Shown: positions 51,768-60,785 of the stretch, piece after piece
Layout of the letters: each line of letters starts with the position of its first letter
How positions within the stretch are numbered: position 1 is the first letter of the stretch
NCBI RefSeq assembly: GCF_900142985.1
Contig: NZ_LT670849.1
Location: 5,286,501 to 5,350,500, forward strand
DNA from: Bradyrhizobium erythrophlei
GTDB taxonomy: Bacteria > Pseudomonadota > Alphaproteobacteria > Rhizobiales > Xanthobacteraceae
Reading direction: 5' to 3'
DNA: 64,000 nt
Translations under genes and position numbers: made by a program
The notes under the pieces: generated by a model
Seen by the model: only the letters and a program-made list of their open reading frames with translations
Databases searched by the model: none
What the model was told of the DNA's origin: nothing

Positions 51768-53198
51768 ATGACCGCCACCGCCAAGAAGCCCGGCTTCACC
51801 GACTACATCGTCAAGGACATTTCGCTCGCCGAGTTCGGCCGCAAGGAACTCTCGCTGGCCGAGACCGAAATGCCCGGTCTGATGGCGACGCGCGAGGAAT
51901 ACGGTCCGAAGCAGCCCTTGAAGGGCGCGCGCATTGCGGGCTCGCTGCACATGACCATTCAGACCGGCGTGCTGATCGAAACGCTGGCTGCGCTCGGGGC
52001 CGACATCCGCTGGGTCTCCTGCAACATCTATTCGACGCAGGATCACGCGGCCGCCGCGATCGCCGCGGCCGGCATTCCGGTGTTCGCGGTGAAGGGGGAG
52101 AGCCTCGCCGAATACTGGGACTACACCGCCAAGCTGTTCGACTGGCATGGCGGCGGCCATCCCAACATGATCCTCGATGACGGCGGCGACGCCACCATGT
52201 ATGTGCATCTCGGCCTCAAGGCTGAGAACGGCGACGCGGCGTTCCTCGACAAGCCCGGTTCGGAAGAAGAGGAAGTATTCTTCGCGCTCTTGAAGAAGCA
52301 GCTCAAGGAGAAGCCGAAAGGCTACTTTGCAGGCATCGCCAAGTCGATCCAGGGCGTCTCGGAAGAGACGACCACGGGCGTGCATCGTCTCTACGACATG
52401 CAGAAGGCCGGCACGCTGCTGTGGCCCGCCATCAACGTCAACGACAGCGTCACCAAGTCGAAGTTCGACAACCTCTATGGCTGCCGTGAATCGCTGGTCG
52501 ACGGCATCCGCCGCGGCACCGACGTCATGATGTCGGGCAAGGTGGCGATGGTCGCGGGCTTCGGCGACGTCGGCAAGGGCTCGGCGGCCTCACTGCGCCA
52601 GGCCGGCTGCCGCGTGATGGTTTCCGAAGTCGATCCGATCTGCGCGTTGCAGGCGGCGATGGAAGGCTATGAAGTCGTCACCATGGAAGACGCCGCACCG
52701 CGCGCCGACATCTTCGTCACCGCGACCGGCAACAAGGACATCATCACCATCGAGCACATGCGCGCGATGAAGGATCGCGCCATCGTCTGCAACATCGGGC
52801 ATTTCGACAACGAGATCCAGATCGCGGGCCTGCGCAACCTGAAATGGACCAACATCAAGCCGCAGGTCGACGAGATCGAGTTTCCCGACAAGCACCGCAT
52901 CATCCTGCTCTCCGAAGGCCGCCTGGTGAACCTCGGCAACGCGATGGGCCATCCGTCCTTCGTGATGTCGGCTTCCTTCACCAACCAGACGCTGGCGCAG
53001 ATCGAACTGTTCGCCAACAACAAGGACGGCAAATACAAGAAGGAAGTCTACGTGCTGCCGAAGTCGCTGGACGAGAAGGTGGCCCGCCTGCACCTCGCCA
53101 AGATCGGCGTGAAGCTGACGACCCTGCGCAAGGACCAGGCCGACTATATCGGCGTGAAGCAGGAAGGCCCGTTCAAGTCGGATCATTATCGGTATTGA
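51768..53198 (+). CDS. ahcY: S-adenosylhomocysteine hydrolase
   Basis: 476 residues. Start at the ATG at 51768 with AAAAGGA upstream. Motifs: [40 protein letters not shown], the catalytic Lys/Asp region [20 protein letters not shown], the NAD site [40 protein letters not shown], and the C-terminal KSDHYRY. It includes the about 40-residue insert typical of bacterial and plant-type SahH. It hydrolyses SAH to adenosine and homocysteine, removing product inhibition of methyltransferases. Confidence 0.97.
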   Translation: MTATAKKPGFTDYIVKDISLAEFGRKELSLAETEMPGLMATREEYGPKQPLKGARIAGSLHMTIQTGVLIETLAALGADIRWVSCNIYSTQDHAAAAIAAAGIPVFAVKGESLAEYWDYTAKLFDWHGGGHPNMILDDGGDATMYVHLGLKAENGDAAFLDKPGSEEEEVFFALLKKQLKEKPKGYFAGIAKSIQGVSEETTTGVHRLYDMQKAGTLLWPAINVNDSVTKSKFDNLYGCRESLVDGIRRGTDVMMSGKVAMVAGFGDVGKGSAASLRQAGCRVMVSEVDPICALQAAMEGYEVVTMEDAAPRADIFVTATGNKDIITIEHMRAMKDRAIVCNIGHFDNEIQIAGLRNLKWTNIKPQVDEIEFPDKHRIILLSEGRLVNLGNAMGHPSFVMSASFTNQTLAQIELFANNKDGKYKKEVYVLPKSLDEKVARLHLAKIGVKLTTLRKDQADYIGVKQEGPFKSDHYRY

Positions 53199-53218
53199 GA
53201 TCGACGCCTCTCTCCGCA

Positions 53219-53331
53219 GTCATTGCGAGCGCAGCGAAGCAATCCAGCAAGGCCACCAAAAGACTCTGGATTGCTTCGTCGCTCCAGCGCAAAATTGCTT
53301 TGCAATTTTGTCGCGGGCCCCTCGCAATGAC
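53219..53331. repeat. dispersed palindrome, GTCATTGCGAG type, with an inner hairpin
   Basis: GTCATTGCGAGCGCAGCGAAG at the left is closed by CCTCGCAATGAC at the right, with AGCAATCCAG / CTGGATTGCT inside and a smaller GCAAAATTGC / GCAATTTTG hairpin. Same family as 20229-20310. It lies between the convergent ahcY and small zinc-ribbon genes. Confidence 0.7.
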
Positions 53332-53340
53332 TCGCCTAGT

Positions 53341-53520
53341 TCAGTGCTGGGCGGCAGCGGGCTCTGCAACAACTGGGCTTTCAAGGGCTGTAAGCGGACT
53401 TTCGGCCCATTTCACAGCAGGGTCATCGCAGCTTATGCATTGGAGTTCGGTGCGGCCTGAGATAGCGACAACCGGTTCCAACAGTTTTCCGCATTTGGCG
53501 CAGCGCGTGATGCGTTCCAT
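53341..53520 (-). CDS. small zinc-ribbon-like protein, hypothetical
   Basis: 59 residues from the ATG at 53518-53520, with GGGAG upstream. MERITRCAKCGKLLEPVVAI and ELQCISCDDPAVKWAESPL give a CxxC-x(20)-CxxC ribbon, followed by an Ala/Pro/Glu-rich tail. An upstream Met would add nine residues but has a weaker site. Such single zinc-ribbon proteins are common and mostly uncharacterised. It is convergent to ahcY. Confidence 0.6.
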   Translation of the reverse strand: MERITRCAKCGKLLEPVVAISGRTELQCISCDDPAVKWAESPLTALESPVVAEPAAAQH

Positions 53521-53718
53521 GACAGATACTCCCTGTGTTCGCCCCAACTCGGAACCGGCATTTTTGTTCCACTCGCGTGTTGAGATTTGATCCTGGGGCT
53601 TTTGCTTTGGAGCGCTGGGTGCGAGCGGGAGGGTCGAAATCGGGCAGTTATTAACGATGCGCTAAGCCACCGGCTGCATCTTGGCCCATCAGGACCATAA
53701 CGCCGCCGGTGGCCAGGC

Positions 53719-54951
53719 ATGACGTCGATCGATCAACCTGTGAAAGCTCCGGCCGGAGAGTCTTTTGCGCGCCTGCTGGACCCGGCACGCCTCAAGCTGA
53801 TCGCGCGGTGCTCGATCGTCGTCGCGCCTGTCATCTACCTCTGCGATCTCCTGCAACAGACGCGCCTCGATCTCACCGACGGCGTTCACCGGCCGTTCGG
53901 CGACGATTTCATCAACTACTGGTCCGGCGCCTGGCTCGCGCTGCACGAACGGGCGAAGGGCGTCTACGATTTCGACGCCTTCCATCTCTTCGAGACCTCG
54001 GTGGTCGGATCGCACATCGATCCCTATCACTACTCCTACCCGCCGGTGCTGTTGCTGCTGACGGCGCCGCTTGCGCTCATCCCCTACGTGCCCGCGCTCG
54101 GCGTCTGGCTGGCCGCGACCTGGTATGCGTTCTATCGTGCGTTGAAGGCGGCAAGCGGCGAGGGCGCACTTCTGCTGTCGCTGGCGACGCCGGCCTTGTT
54201 CGTCAATGCGGTCGGCGGACAGAACGGCGCGTTGACCGCGGCGCTGTTGTGCGGCGGATTGGTGCTGCTCGATCGCCGGCCGGTCGTGGCCGGCCTGCTG
54301 TTCGGCTGCCTCGTCTACAAGCCGCATCTGGCAGTGATCCTGCCCTTTGCGCTTGTTGCGGGCCGGCGCTGGCTGACCGTCGTGACGACCGGCACGACGG
54401 CCGTGGTGCTGGTAGCCGTGAGCGTGACGCTGTTCGGGATGCAATCCTGGCTCGATTATATCCACAACCTCGGCATCCTGCGCGCCGCGATTCTCGAGGA
54501 TGGCACGGGCGTCTGGCACCGGATGGTGTCGATGTTCGTGTTTGCGCGGCGGCTCGGCGCGGACGTGCAGACGGCCTATGCCGTGCAAGCCGTCTTTGCG
54601 GTAGTGGCTGCGATCGTTGTCGCTCGATCCTGGTGGCGCGACGACGCGGCGCCGGTTCGCAACGCGCTGGTCGTGATGGGCACCTGCCTGATCACGCCCT
54701 ACTTGCAGGACTACGACCTCGTGATGAGCGCGTTCGTCGCGGTCTGGCTCAAGCAGGCCGGCGAACGACACGTGAGCGTTTCGCCGACCATGATCGCAGC
54801 CGGCATGGCCGCGATCATGCTGGCGCCTTTCTTCGCCGCACCGCTCGCAAAGGCCACGGGCCTCGTTTGGGCGACGCCGGTTCTTGTCGCGGTGTTCGCA
54901 TTGCTGGTGGCCCTGATGCTGGCGCCGCCGAAGCATACGGTTCAGACCTGA
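53719..54951 (+). CDS. GT87-like (DUF2029) integral membrane glycosyltransferase
   Basis: 410 residues, about 9-10 spans. The first loop holds PFGDDFINYWSGAWLALHER and DPYHYSYPPVLLLLTAPLAL, a pattern with Asp and Tyr/Pro typical of GT-C proteins of the polyprenol-phosphate-mannose-dependent GT87 family. Mid-protein LLFGCLVYKPHLAVILPFAL and ITPYLQDYDLVM fit. The acceptor is unknown; in alphaproteobacteria such proteins may modify lipids or glycans. It stands alone between a small zinc-ribbon gene and a monooxygenase. Confidence 0.75.
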   Translation: MTSIDQPVKAPAGESFARLLDPARLKLIARCSIVVAPVIYLCDLLQQTRLDLTDGVHRPFGDDFINYWSGAWLALHERAKGVYDFDAFHLFETSVVGSHIDPYHYSYPPVLLLLTAPLALIPYVPALGVWLAATWYAFYRALKAASGEGALLLSLATPALFVNAVGGQNGALTAALLCGGLVLLDRRPVVAGLLFGCLVYKPHLAVILPFALVAGRRWLTVVTTGTTAVVLVAVSVTLFGMQSWLDYIHNLGILRAAILEDGTGVWHRMVSMFVFARRLGADVQTAYAVQAVFAVVAAIVVARSWWRDDAAPVRNALVVMGTCLITPYLQDYDLVMSAFVAVWLKQAGERHVSVSPTMIAAGMAAIMLAPFFAAPLAKATGLVWATPVLVAVFALLVALMLAPPKHTVQT

Positions 54952-55049
54952 TCATTATCCGCAGTGCGGAATGACAGGGGACATTTCGCACGTCGCGCCT
55001 TTTGCTTTAGCGTTGATTTTCGTTCCGCTTTGCGTGCTAATCGGCGCTC

Positions 55050-56513
55050 ATGGAAACGACCCAGAAGACGGAACATTTTGACGTCGTGATCGTCGGCGCC
55101 GGTCTGTCCGGCATCGGCGCGGGCTATCACTTGCAGCAGAAATGCCCGGGCAAGAGCTACGTCATTCTCGGGGGGCGCGATTGCATCGGCGGCACCTGGG
55201 ATCTATTTCGTTATCCCGGCATCCGCTCCGACAGCGACATGTTCACGCTCGGTTATTCGTTCAAGCCGTGGACCGATCCGAAGGCGATCGCGGACGGGCC
55301 GAGCATTCTCAATTACGTGCGCGAGACCGCAGCCGAGAACGGCATCGACAAGAAGATTCGCTTCCGCCATCGCGTGAAGCGCGCGTCATGGTCGACGCCG
55401 GATGCGCGCTGGACCATCGAGGCCGAGCGCGGCGAGGGCACGGGCGACATCGTTCGCTTCACCTGCAATTTCCTGTTCTCGTGCTCCGGCTACTACCGCT
55501 ACACCGACGGCTACACGCCGGAGTTTGCAGGGAGAGACGATTTCAAGGGCCAGATCCTTCATCCACAAAAATGGCCCGACAAGCTCGACTATGCCGGCAA
55601 GCGCGTCGTGGTGATCGGCTCGGGCGCGACCGCCGTGACGCTGGTGCCGGCGATGGCGGAGAAGGCCAGCCACGTCACCATGTTGCAGCGTTCGCCGACC
55701 TATGTGGTGTCGCGTCCGGCGCAGGATAAGCTTGCGATCTTGCTGCGCGAGAAGTTCGGCAAGAGCATTGCCTATCATGCGATCCGCTGGCGCAATGTGC
55801 TTCTGGGACTGGCGTTCTTCCAGTTCGCGCGCCGCAGGCCGCAGCGGTTCAAGCGGATGGTGCTCGGCGGCGTCCGCATGGCGCTCGGCCCCGACTACGA
55901 CATCGCGAACTTCAACCCGAGCTATAATCCCTGGGATCAGCGGCTGTGCCTTGTGCCGGACGGCGATCTCTTCAAGTCGATCAGGGAAAAGCGCGCCTCC
56001 GTCGTCACCGCCGGGATCGACCGCTTCACGATGCGCGGCATTCGCCTGAAAGACGGCAGCGAACTTCAAGCCGACATCATCGTCACCGCGACCGGCCTCG
56101 TGTTGCAGCTTCTGGGCGGCATGGAGACCGTGGTCGACGGCCGCACCATCGATTTCGCCAAAACCATGAACTACAAGGGCATGATGTATTCGGACGTGCC
56201 AAATCTCGCCTCTGCTTTCGGATATACCAACGCGTCCTGGACGCTGAAGTGCGATCTTACCTGCGAATATGTCTGCCGCCTGCTCAATTACATGGACCGG
56301 CACGGCTACAAGCAGTGCGTGCCGCACAATGTCGATCCTTCCGTCGAGCAACTGCCGGTTCTGGATTTCTCGTCGGGCTACGTGCAGCGCGCGTTGCCGA
56401 TGCTTCCAAAGCAGGGCTCCAAACGGCCGTGGCGGCTGTTCCAGAACTACGCTTTCGACATCGTGACGTTGCGCTTCGGCAAGGTCGATGACGGCGTGAT
56501 GAAGTACTCCTGA
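55050..56513 (+). CDS. Baeyer-Villiger-type flavin monooxygenase (EthA-like)
   Basis: 487 residues. FAD site VIVGAGLSGIGAGYHL (about 13-28), then GGRDCIGGTWDLFRYPGIRS, the BVMO fingerprint FKGQILHPQKW (165-175, FxGxxxHxxxW), and the NADPH site VVVIGSGATAVTLVPAMAEK (about 186-205). The EthA-type branch oxidises ketones or thioamides. The C-terminal part, MNYKGMMYSDVPNLASAFGY, is usual. Substrate and partner genes are unknown; the neighbours give no pathway. Confidence 0.87.
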   Translation: METTQKTEHFDVVIVGAGLSGIGAGYHLQQKCPGKSYVILGGRDCIGGTWDLFRYPGIRSDSDMFTLGYSFKPWTDPKAIADGPSILNYVRETAAENGIDKKIRFRHRVKRASWSTPDARWTIEAERGEGTGDIVRFTCNFLFSCSGYYRYTDGYTPEFAGRDDFKGQILHPQKWPDKLDYAGKRVVVIGSGATAVTLVPAMAEKASHVTMLQRSPTYVVSRPAQDKLAILLREKFGKSIAYHAIRWRNVLLGLAFFQFARRRPQRFKRMVLGGVRMALGPDYDIANFNPSYNPWDQRLCLVPDGDLFKSIREKRASVVTAGIDRFTMRGIRLKDGSELQADIIVTATGLVLQLLGGMETVVDGRTIDFAKTMNYKGMMYSDVPNLASAFGYTNASWTLKCDLTCEYVCRLLNYMDRHGYKQCVPHNVDPSVEQLPVLDFSSGYVQRALPMLPKQGSKRPWRLFQNYAFDIVTLRFGKVDDGVMKYS

Positions 56514-56596
56514 CGGAACTTAAGGCATTCGACGATTAGGCATGCGTTGTTTTGCGTATACGTAACCGGGTTCGAATCGGCGAAGATGGCAAACGG

Positions 56597-56611
56597 TTAA
56601 CGCCGAATTAA
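56597..56611 (+). promoter_or_regulatory. CtrA-like motif (TTAA-N7-TTAA)
   Basis: TTAA (56597-56600), CGCCGAA, TTAA (56608-56611), ending TTAATC rather than the full TTAAC. It lies 41 bases before the ATG of the 55-residue protein, a position suited to promoter control. Confidence 0.45.
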
Positions 56612-56651
56612 TCGGTGGAACCTAGAATCAGGCGGTCGCTTTGAAGGCCGC

Positions 56652-56819
56652 ATGAGGAAGCCCATGGACGCCCAGCGAATTGCTATCGATGCCGTTGTTG
56701 CGTTGACCGATTGCGACCGTGAAATGGTCGCGGCCTTCATCCGCCGCTTCTATCTGGCCGGCGTCAAGGACCCGAAGCGCCTGACCTTCAAGGGCCTGCA
56801 GGCGATCTCGCAGGGGTAG
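56652..56819 (+). CDS. small conserved-looking protein, hypothetical (55 residues)
   Basis: Reads MRKPMDAQRIAIDAVVALTD then CDREMVAAFIRRFYLAGVKD and PKRLTFKGLQAISQG, stop TAG at 56817. A second Met at residue 5 is an alternative start; AAGGCCGCATG gives only a weak ribosome binding site. It is helical, charged and soluble, with the look of a real small protein, and is preceded by a CtrA-like box. No family is recognised. It stands alone between the monooxygenase gene and a palindromic repeat. Confidence 0.6.
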   Translation: MRKPMDAQRIAIDAVVALTDCDREMVAAFIRRFYLAGVKDPKRLTFKGLQAISQG

Positions 56820-56833
56820 CGGCTCACCTCGTT

Positions 56834-56944
56834 CCCCGGATGCTGCGCAGCGTGCAACGATGCGCTGCTGATCCGGGGTCCCATACGTTTGTCGACGGTC
56901 CCGGCTCTGCATCGCACCACTTCGTGATGCGACGCGTCCGGGAC
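56834..56944. repeat. dispersed palindromic repeat, CCCCGGAT type
   Basis: CCCCGGAT (56834-56841) pairs with ATCCGGGG (56871-56878), and GTCCCGG (56898-56904) with CCGGGAC (56938-56944), the second containing TGCATCGCA / TGATGCGA. Typical Bradyrhizobium intergenic mosaic. It separates two convergent genes. Confidence 0.6.
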
Positions 56945-56955
56945 ACGATACTTCC

Positions 56956-57660
56956 TCACTTCTCCGGTTCGCCGATGTTCACCTTCAGCGTGCCGACGCC
57001 GTCGACGCCGCACTCGATCTTGTCGCCGGGATGAAGCTGGGAGACGCCCGCCGGCGTGCCCGTCATGATGATGTCGCCGGCGGCGAGCTTCACCTGCTGC
57101 GACAATTGCCAGATGATCTCCGGCACGCTCCAGATCAGTTCGGTGAGGTCGCCCTTTTGCGTTTCCTTGCCGTTGACGGTCAGCCAGATCTTGCCCTTGG
57201 AGGGATGACCGATCTTGGCGGCCGGCTCGATCGCCGAGCACGGCGCGGAGTAGTCGAAGGACTTGCCGACTTCCCACGGCCGCTCCTTCTTGCGCGAGGC
57301 GATCTGCAGGTCGCGGCGGGTGAGGTCGATGCCGACGGCGTAGCCATAGACATGCTCGAGCGCCTTGTCGGCCGGAATGTTCAAGCCACCGCTCTTCATG
57401 GCGACGATCAGCTCGACCTCGTGATGCAGGTCCTTGGTGAGCGGCGGATAGGGGACGGTCGCACCATCGCCCACCAGCATGTCGGCGTGCTTGGCGAAAA
57501 AGAACGGCGGCGCCCGCTCGTCATTTCCCATCTCGCGGATGTGTTCGAGATAGTTGCGTCCGACGCACCAGATGCGGCGGACCGGATAGGCCTTGGTGTC
57601 GCCGACAACGGGCAAGGAGGGCTGGGGCGGTAAGGGAATGACGTAGGAAGTCGCGGTCAT
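56956..57660 (-). CDS. fumarylacetoacetate hydrolase (FAH)-family protein
   Basis: 234 residues from the ATG at 57658-57660; the longer frame adds over 200 unlike residues. FAH signs: RIWCVGRNYLEHIREMGNDE, FFFAKHADMLVGDG, the metal site HHEVELIVAM (two Glu) and GIDLTRRDLQ (Asp), and IIMTGTPAGVSQLHPGD (about 204-220). This branch covers acylpyruvases, fumarylpyruvate hydrolases and 5-oxopent-3-ene-tricarboxylate enzymes; GTPAGV and the short length suit fumarylpyruvate/acylpyruvate hydrolase-like. The substrate is not resolved. Confidence 0.85.
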   Translation of the reverse strand: MTATSYVIPLPPQPSLPVVGDTKAYPVRRIWCVGRNYLEHIREMGNDERAPPFFFAKHADMLVGDGATVPYPPLTKDLHHEVELIVAMKSGGLNIPADKALEHVYGYAVGIDLTRRDLQIASRKKERPWEVGKSFDYSAPCSAIEPAAKIGHPSKGKIWLTVNGKETQKGDLTELIWSVPEIIWQLSQQVKLAAGDIIMTGTPAGVSQLHPGDKIECGVDGVGTLKVNIGEPEK

Positions 57661-57843
57661 CAAGCAATCTCGGGGTTGGGGTGACAAAATCGGGTTGTTT
57701 TTACGCGTTTGTGCCGGGCTGCGCCAGCGCCCAACCTGGCCGTTTGGGCCCTTGATGACGCTTCGCCGGCGTGGTGGAATCGGGGCTTGGTGTAACCCCG
57801 CGGTCGACGTAAAGGAACGGCCGGTTTTTTCCAGAGCTCGTCC

Positions 57844-58773
57844 ATGTTGAAAACACTTCTCGCCCCGCAATTCATCGGCCTTTACGTACTGGCGGCGTCG
57901 ACCGTGTATGTGCATTTCCGCGGCCGAGAGCGGCTCCGCCTCGGCCGTCAGCTCGGCGATCACTCGACCTACCTCGCGCCTTACAATGTGCTGATGTATG
58001 CGGGCTCGGCCGTTCCGAACCAGCCGGTGATCCCGCTCGAGCAGTTTCCCGAACTCGCCAAACTGCACGAGAACTGGCAGACCATCCGCGACGAGGCGAC
58101 GCGCCTGTTCGACGAGGGCTTTATCCGGGCGGCCGCCAAGAACAACGACTGGGGTTTCTATTCGTTCTTCAAGAGCGGCTGGAAGCGCTTTTACCTGAAA
58201 TGGTACGACGATTTCCTGCCGTCGGCGCGCTCGCTGTGCCCACAGACGGTGGAGCTTCTCAACTCGATCCCGAGCGTTCATGGCGCGATGTTTGCGATGC
58301 TGCCGCCCGGCGGCAAGTTAGGCGCACATCGCGATCCCTTTGCCGGCTCGCTGCGCTATCATTTAGGGCTGGTGACGCCCAATTCGGACAAATGCCGCAT
58401 CCTGGTCGACGGCGTTCAGTGCGTCTGGCGCGACGGCGAAGCCTTCATGTTCGACGAGACCTTCATCCACAGCGCGGAGAATGCGACCGACGTCAACCGC
58501 ATCATCCTGTTCTGCGACGTCGAGCGTCCGATGAAGTACGGCTTCATGACGGCGATGAACCGCTGGGTCAGCCATCACATCGTCAAGGCGTCGGCGACCC
58601 AGAACGTCGAGGGCGAGCATATCGGCGTGCTGAATAAAGTATTCGGCAAGCTCTATGAGGTGCATCTGCTCGGCCGCCGCATCAAGGACTGGAACCGCAA
58701 GGTGTATTACGCGCTGAAATACACGCTGACCTTGGCGGTGCTCGGCCTGATCGTGGTGTCGGCGTTCCGCTGA
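57844..58773 (+). CDS. lpxO: aspartyl/asparaginyl beta-hydroxylase-family enzyme (LpxO-like)
   Basis: 309 residues with an N-terminal membrane segment (LAPQFIGLYVLAASTVYVHF) and a C-terminal one (YTLTLAVLGLIVVSAF). The catalytic core has Fe(II) ligands in GAHRDPFAGSLRYHLGL (His-x-Asp) and FDETFIHSAEN (His), and the 2-oxoglutarate-binding Arg region VNRIILFCDVERP. This layout matches LpxO, which 2-hydroxylates a lipid A acyl chain. Near the LPS heptose genes and MsbA-like exporter, a lipid A role is plausible. Confidence 0.82.
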   Translation: MLKTLLAPQFIGLYVLAASTVYVHFRGRERLRLGRQLGDHSTYLAPYNVLMYAGSAVPNQPVIPLEQFPELAKLHENWQTIRDEATRLFDEGFIRAAAKNNDWGFYSFFKSGWKRFYLKWYDDFLPSARSLCPQTVELLNSIPSVHGAMFAMLPPGGKLGAHRDPFAGSLRYHLGLVTPNSDKCRILVDGVQCVWRDGEAFMFDETFIHSAENATDVNRIILFCDVERPMKYGFMTAMNRWVSHHIVKASATQNVEGEHIGVLNKVFGKLYEVHLLGRRIKDWNRKVYYALKYTLTLAVLGLIVVSAFR

Positions 58774-58781
58774 TCTGCTCA

Positions 58782-58805
58782 CCTCTCCCCGTTTACGGGG
58801 AGAGG
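58782..58805. terminator. hairpin between convergent genes, terminator-like
   Basis: CCTCTCCCCG (58782-58791), loop TTTA, CGGGGAGAGG (58796-58805). A 10-bp GC stem with a small loop, common at Rhizobiales gene ends. No T-run follows, so it may act as an mRNA-stabilising end. It serves the convergent lpxO-like and MsbA-like genes. Confidence 0.55.
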
Positions 58806-58852
58806 GGGCGCAGCTTTACCGCCGCTTCAGTTACACCGAATCAATTCGCGCC

Positions 58853-60655
58853 TTATTCGGCCGCGCTGATCTCGGCCAGATAACCGGTGTCGCGCTGTTG
58901 CAGGCGGAAGAACGAGGCATAGCGGCCGCCGCGGCGTAACAACTCCTCGTGACGGCCGCGCTCGACGATCTCGCCGCCTTCCACCACCAGAATGGCGTCG
59001 GCATGCATGATCGTGTGCAGGCGATGCGCGATCACGATGGTGGTGCGGTTCTGGCACAGATGTTCGATCGCTTCCTGCACCTGCTTTTCGGACTCAGAGT
59101 CGAGTGCGGCGGTCGCCTCATCCAGCAGGATGATCGGTGCGTTCCGCAGTAGCGCGCGCGCGACCGCGATGCGCTGGCGCTGGCCGCCCGACAGCTGCGT
59201 GCCGTGTTCGCCGACCGGCGTGTCATAGCCGAGCGGGAAGGCCATGATGAAATCGTGAGCGCACGCCGCCTTCGCGGCTTCGACGATTTCTTCTTCGGTC
59301 GCGTTTTCCTTGCCGAAAGCGATATTGGCGCGGATGTTGTCGCGGAACATATAGACGTCCTGGCCGACATAGCCGATCTGGTGCCGCAGCGAGCGCCGCG
59401 ACACGTCCGAGATCGGCTGATCGTCGATCAGGACCGCGCCGTCCTTGACCTCGTAGAAGCGCAGCAACAGCGCCAGCACCGTCGACTTGCCGCCGCCGGA
59501 GGGGCCGACGAGGGCGGTCATCTTGCCGGGCTCGGCGACAAAGCTCATGCGGTTCAACACCGGCTCGTCCGTCCGATAGGCGAACGAGACGTCCTTGAAT
59601 TCGATCCTAGCGTCGGAGAGCTTCAGCGCCGGCTTGTCGTCGTCCGCCTTCTCGGTCGCGGGACTGTCGATGACTTCGAGCAGCATCCGCGCGCCGACCA
59701 GCTGGCTGTTGAGATCGATATTGAGCCGTGCCAGCCGCTTGGCGGGTTCGGTGGCCATCAGGAAGGCGGTCATGAAGGAAAAGAACGCGCCGGGCGTCGC
59801 ATTGAGCGCGACCACGCTGTAGCCGGCATACATCAGGCAGCCGGCGACGGCAAAACCGCCGAGCATTTCCATCAGCGGGTTGGAGCGGTTAGACACCCGC
59901 GCCATTTTGTTGGCGTTGCGTTCGACGGCCGCGATGTTCCCGTCGATGCGCTTCTGCATCGCCCCTTCCAGCGTGAATGCCTTGACGGTGCGGATGCCTT
60001 GCAGGGATTCCTGCATCGTCTCCATGATGCTGGCGGTGCCGGTAAACTGCGTGTGCGCGAGGCCCTTGATGCGCTTGACGAGCTTTCGCAGCATCAGCAT
60101 CGCCGGCGGCACGGCGACGAGGCCGATCAGCGACAGGATCGGGTCCTGGCTCACCATGACCGCGATCATCGCCACCAGCACCAGGAAGTCGCGCCCGATC
60201 GCGTTGATCAGCATGTTCAACAGGTCGGTGATGGATTTGGCGCCGGCGGTCATCCGCGCCAGGAATTCCGAGGAATGCCGCTCGGAGAAGAAGCCGACGC
60301 TCTCGTTCATCAGCTTGGCAAACAGCTGGCGCTGGTTATAGGCGAGAATGGCGTTCGAGATCTTCGACAGGATCACGGTGTGGCCGTAGGTCCCGATGCC
60401 CTTGACGAACAGCAAGAGCACCGTGACGCCGGAGAGAGTGGCGATGCCGGCGACGTTCTTGTTGACGTAGGCCTGGTTGATCACCTGCCCGAGCACGTAG
60501 GTCGCGCCGGCGCTGGCCGCTGCCACCACGCCCATCAGCGCAAACGCCGCCAGGTATTGCCGCCAGTAGCCGAGGCCCTGTTCCACCACCAGGCGGCGGA
60601 TCAGGATCGCCGCGCCATAGGGATCATCGGTGATTTTCTTTGGAAATTCGGCCAT
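58853..60655 (-). CDS. MsbA-like ABC exporter (fused membrane and ATPase domains)
   Basis: 600 residues from the ATG at 60653-60655. Six spans in about 40-320, then the ATPase: Walker A GPSGGGKST, Q-loop IGYVGQDVYMFRDNI, signature LSGGQRQRIAVARALL, Walker B IILLDEATAALDSE, H-loop IVIAHRLHTIMHAD. The MsbA/type I lipid exporter branch is likely. Next to heptose and lipid A genes, it probably flips an LPS precursor, although other lipids are possible. Confidence 0.87.
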   Translation of the reverse strand: MAEFPKKITDDPYGAAILIRRLVVEQGLGYWRQYLAAFALMGVVAAASAGATYVLGQVINQAYVNKNVAGIATLSGVTVLLLFVKGIGTYGHTVILSKISNAILAYNQRQLFAKLMNESVGFFSERHSSEFLARMTAGAKSITDLLNMLINAIGRDFLVLVAMIAVMVSQDPILSLIGLVAVPPAMLMLRKLVKRIKGLAHTQFTGTASIMETMQESLQGIRTVKAFTLEGAMQKRIDGNIAAVERNANKMARVSNRSNPLMEMLGGFAVAGCLMYAGYSVVALNATPGAFFSFMTAFLMATEPAKRLARLNIDLNSQLVGARMLLEVIDSPATEKADDDKPALKLSDARIEFKDVSFAYRTDEPVLNRMSFVAEPGKMTALVGPSGGGKSTVLALLLRFYEVKDGAVLIDDQPISDVSRRSLRHQIGYVGQDVYMFRDNIRANIAFGKENATEEEIVEAAKAACAHDFIMAFPLGYDTPVGEHGTQLSGGQRQRIAVARALLRNAPIILLDEATAALDSESEKQVQEAIEHLCQNRTTIVIAHRLHTIMHADAILVVEGGEIVERGRHEELLRRGGRYASFFRLQQRDTGYLAEISAAE

Positions 60656-60785
60656 CCGCATTCCATTGACGTCGGGCTGCGCTTGTCGGTTTGCCCGCAC
60701 TTAAGCCGATTTTCAAGCTAATTCGGCTTTGAAAAACCCGACCTAACCGCTTGATTTTTCTAGGCCGAACCAGTCGCCTCAACCC

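Noticed and set aside
53651..53666. Third CtrA-like box (TTAA-CGATGCG-CTAA) before the GT87-like gene
   Set aside because: The second half-site is CTAA, so it does not meet the consensus.
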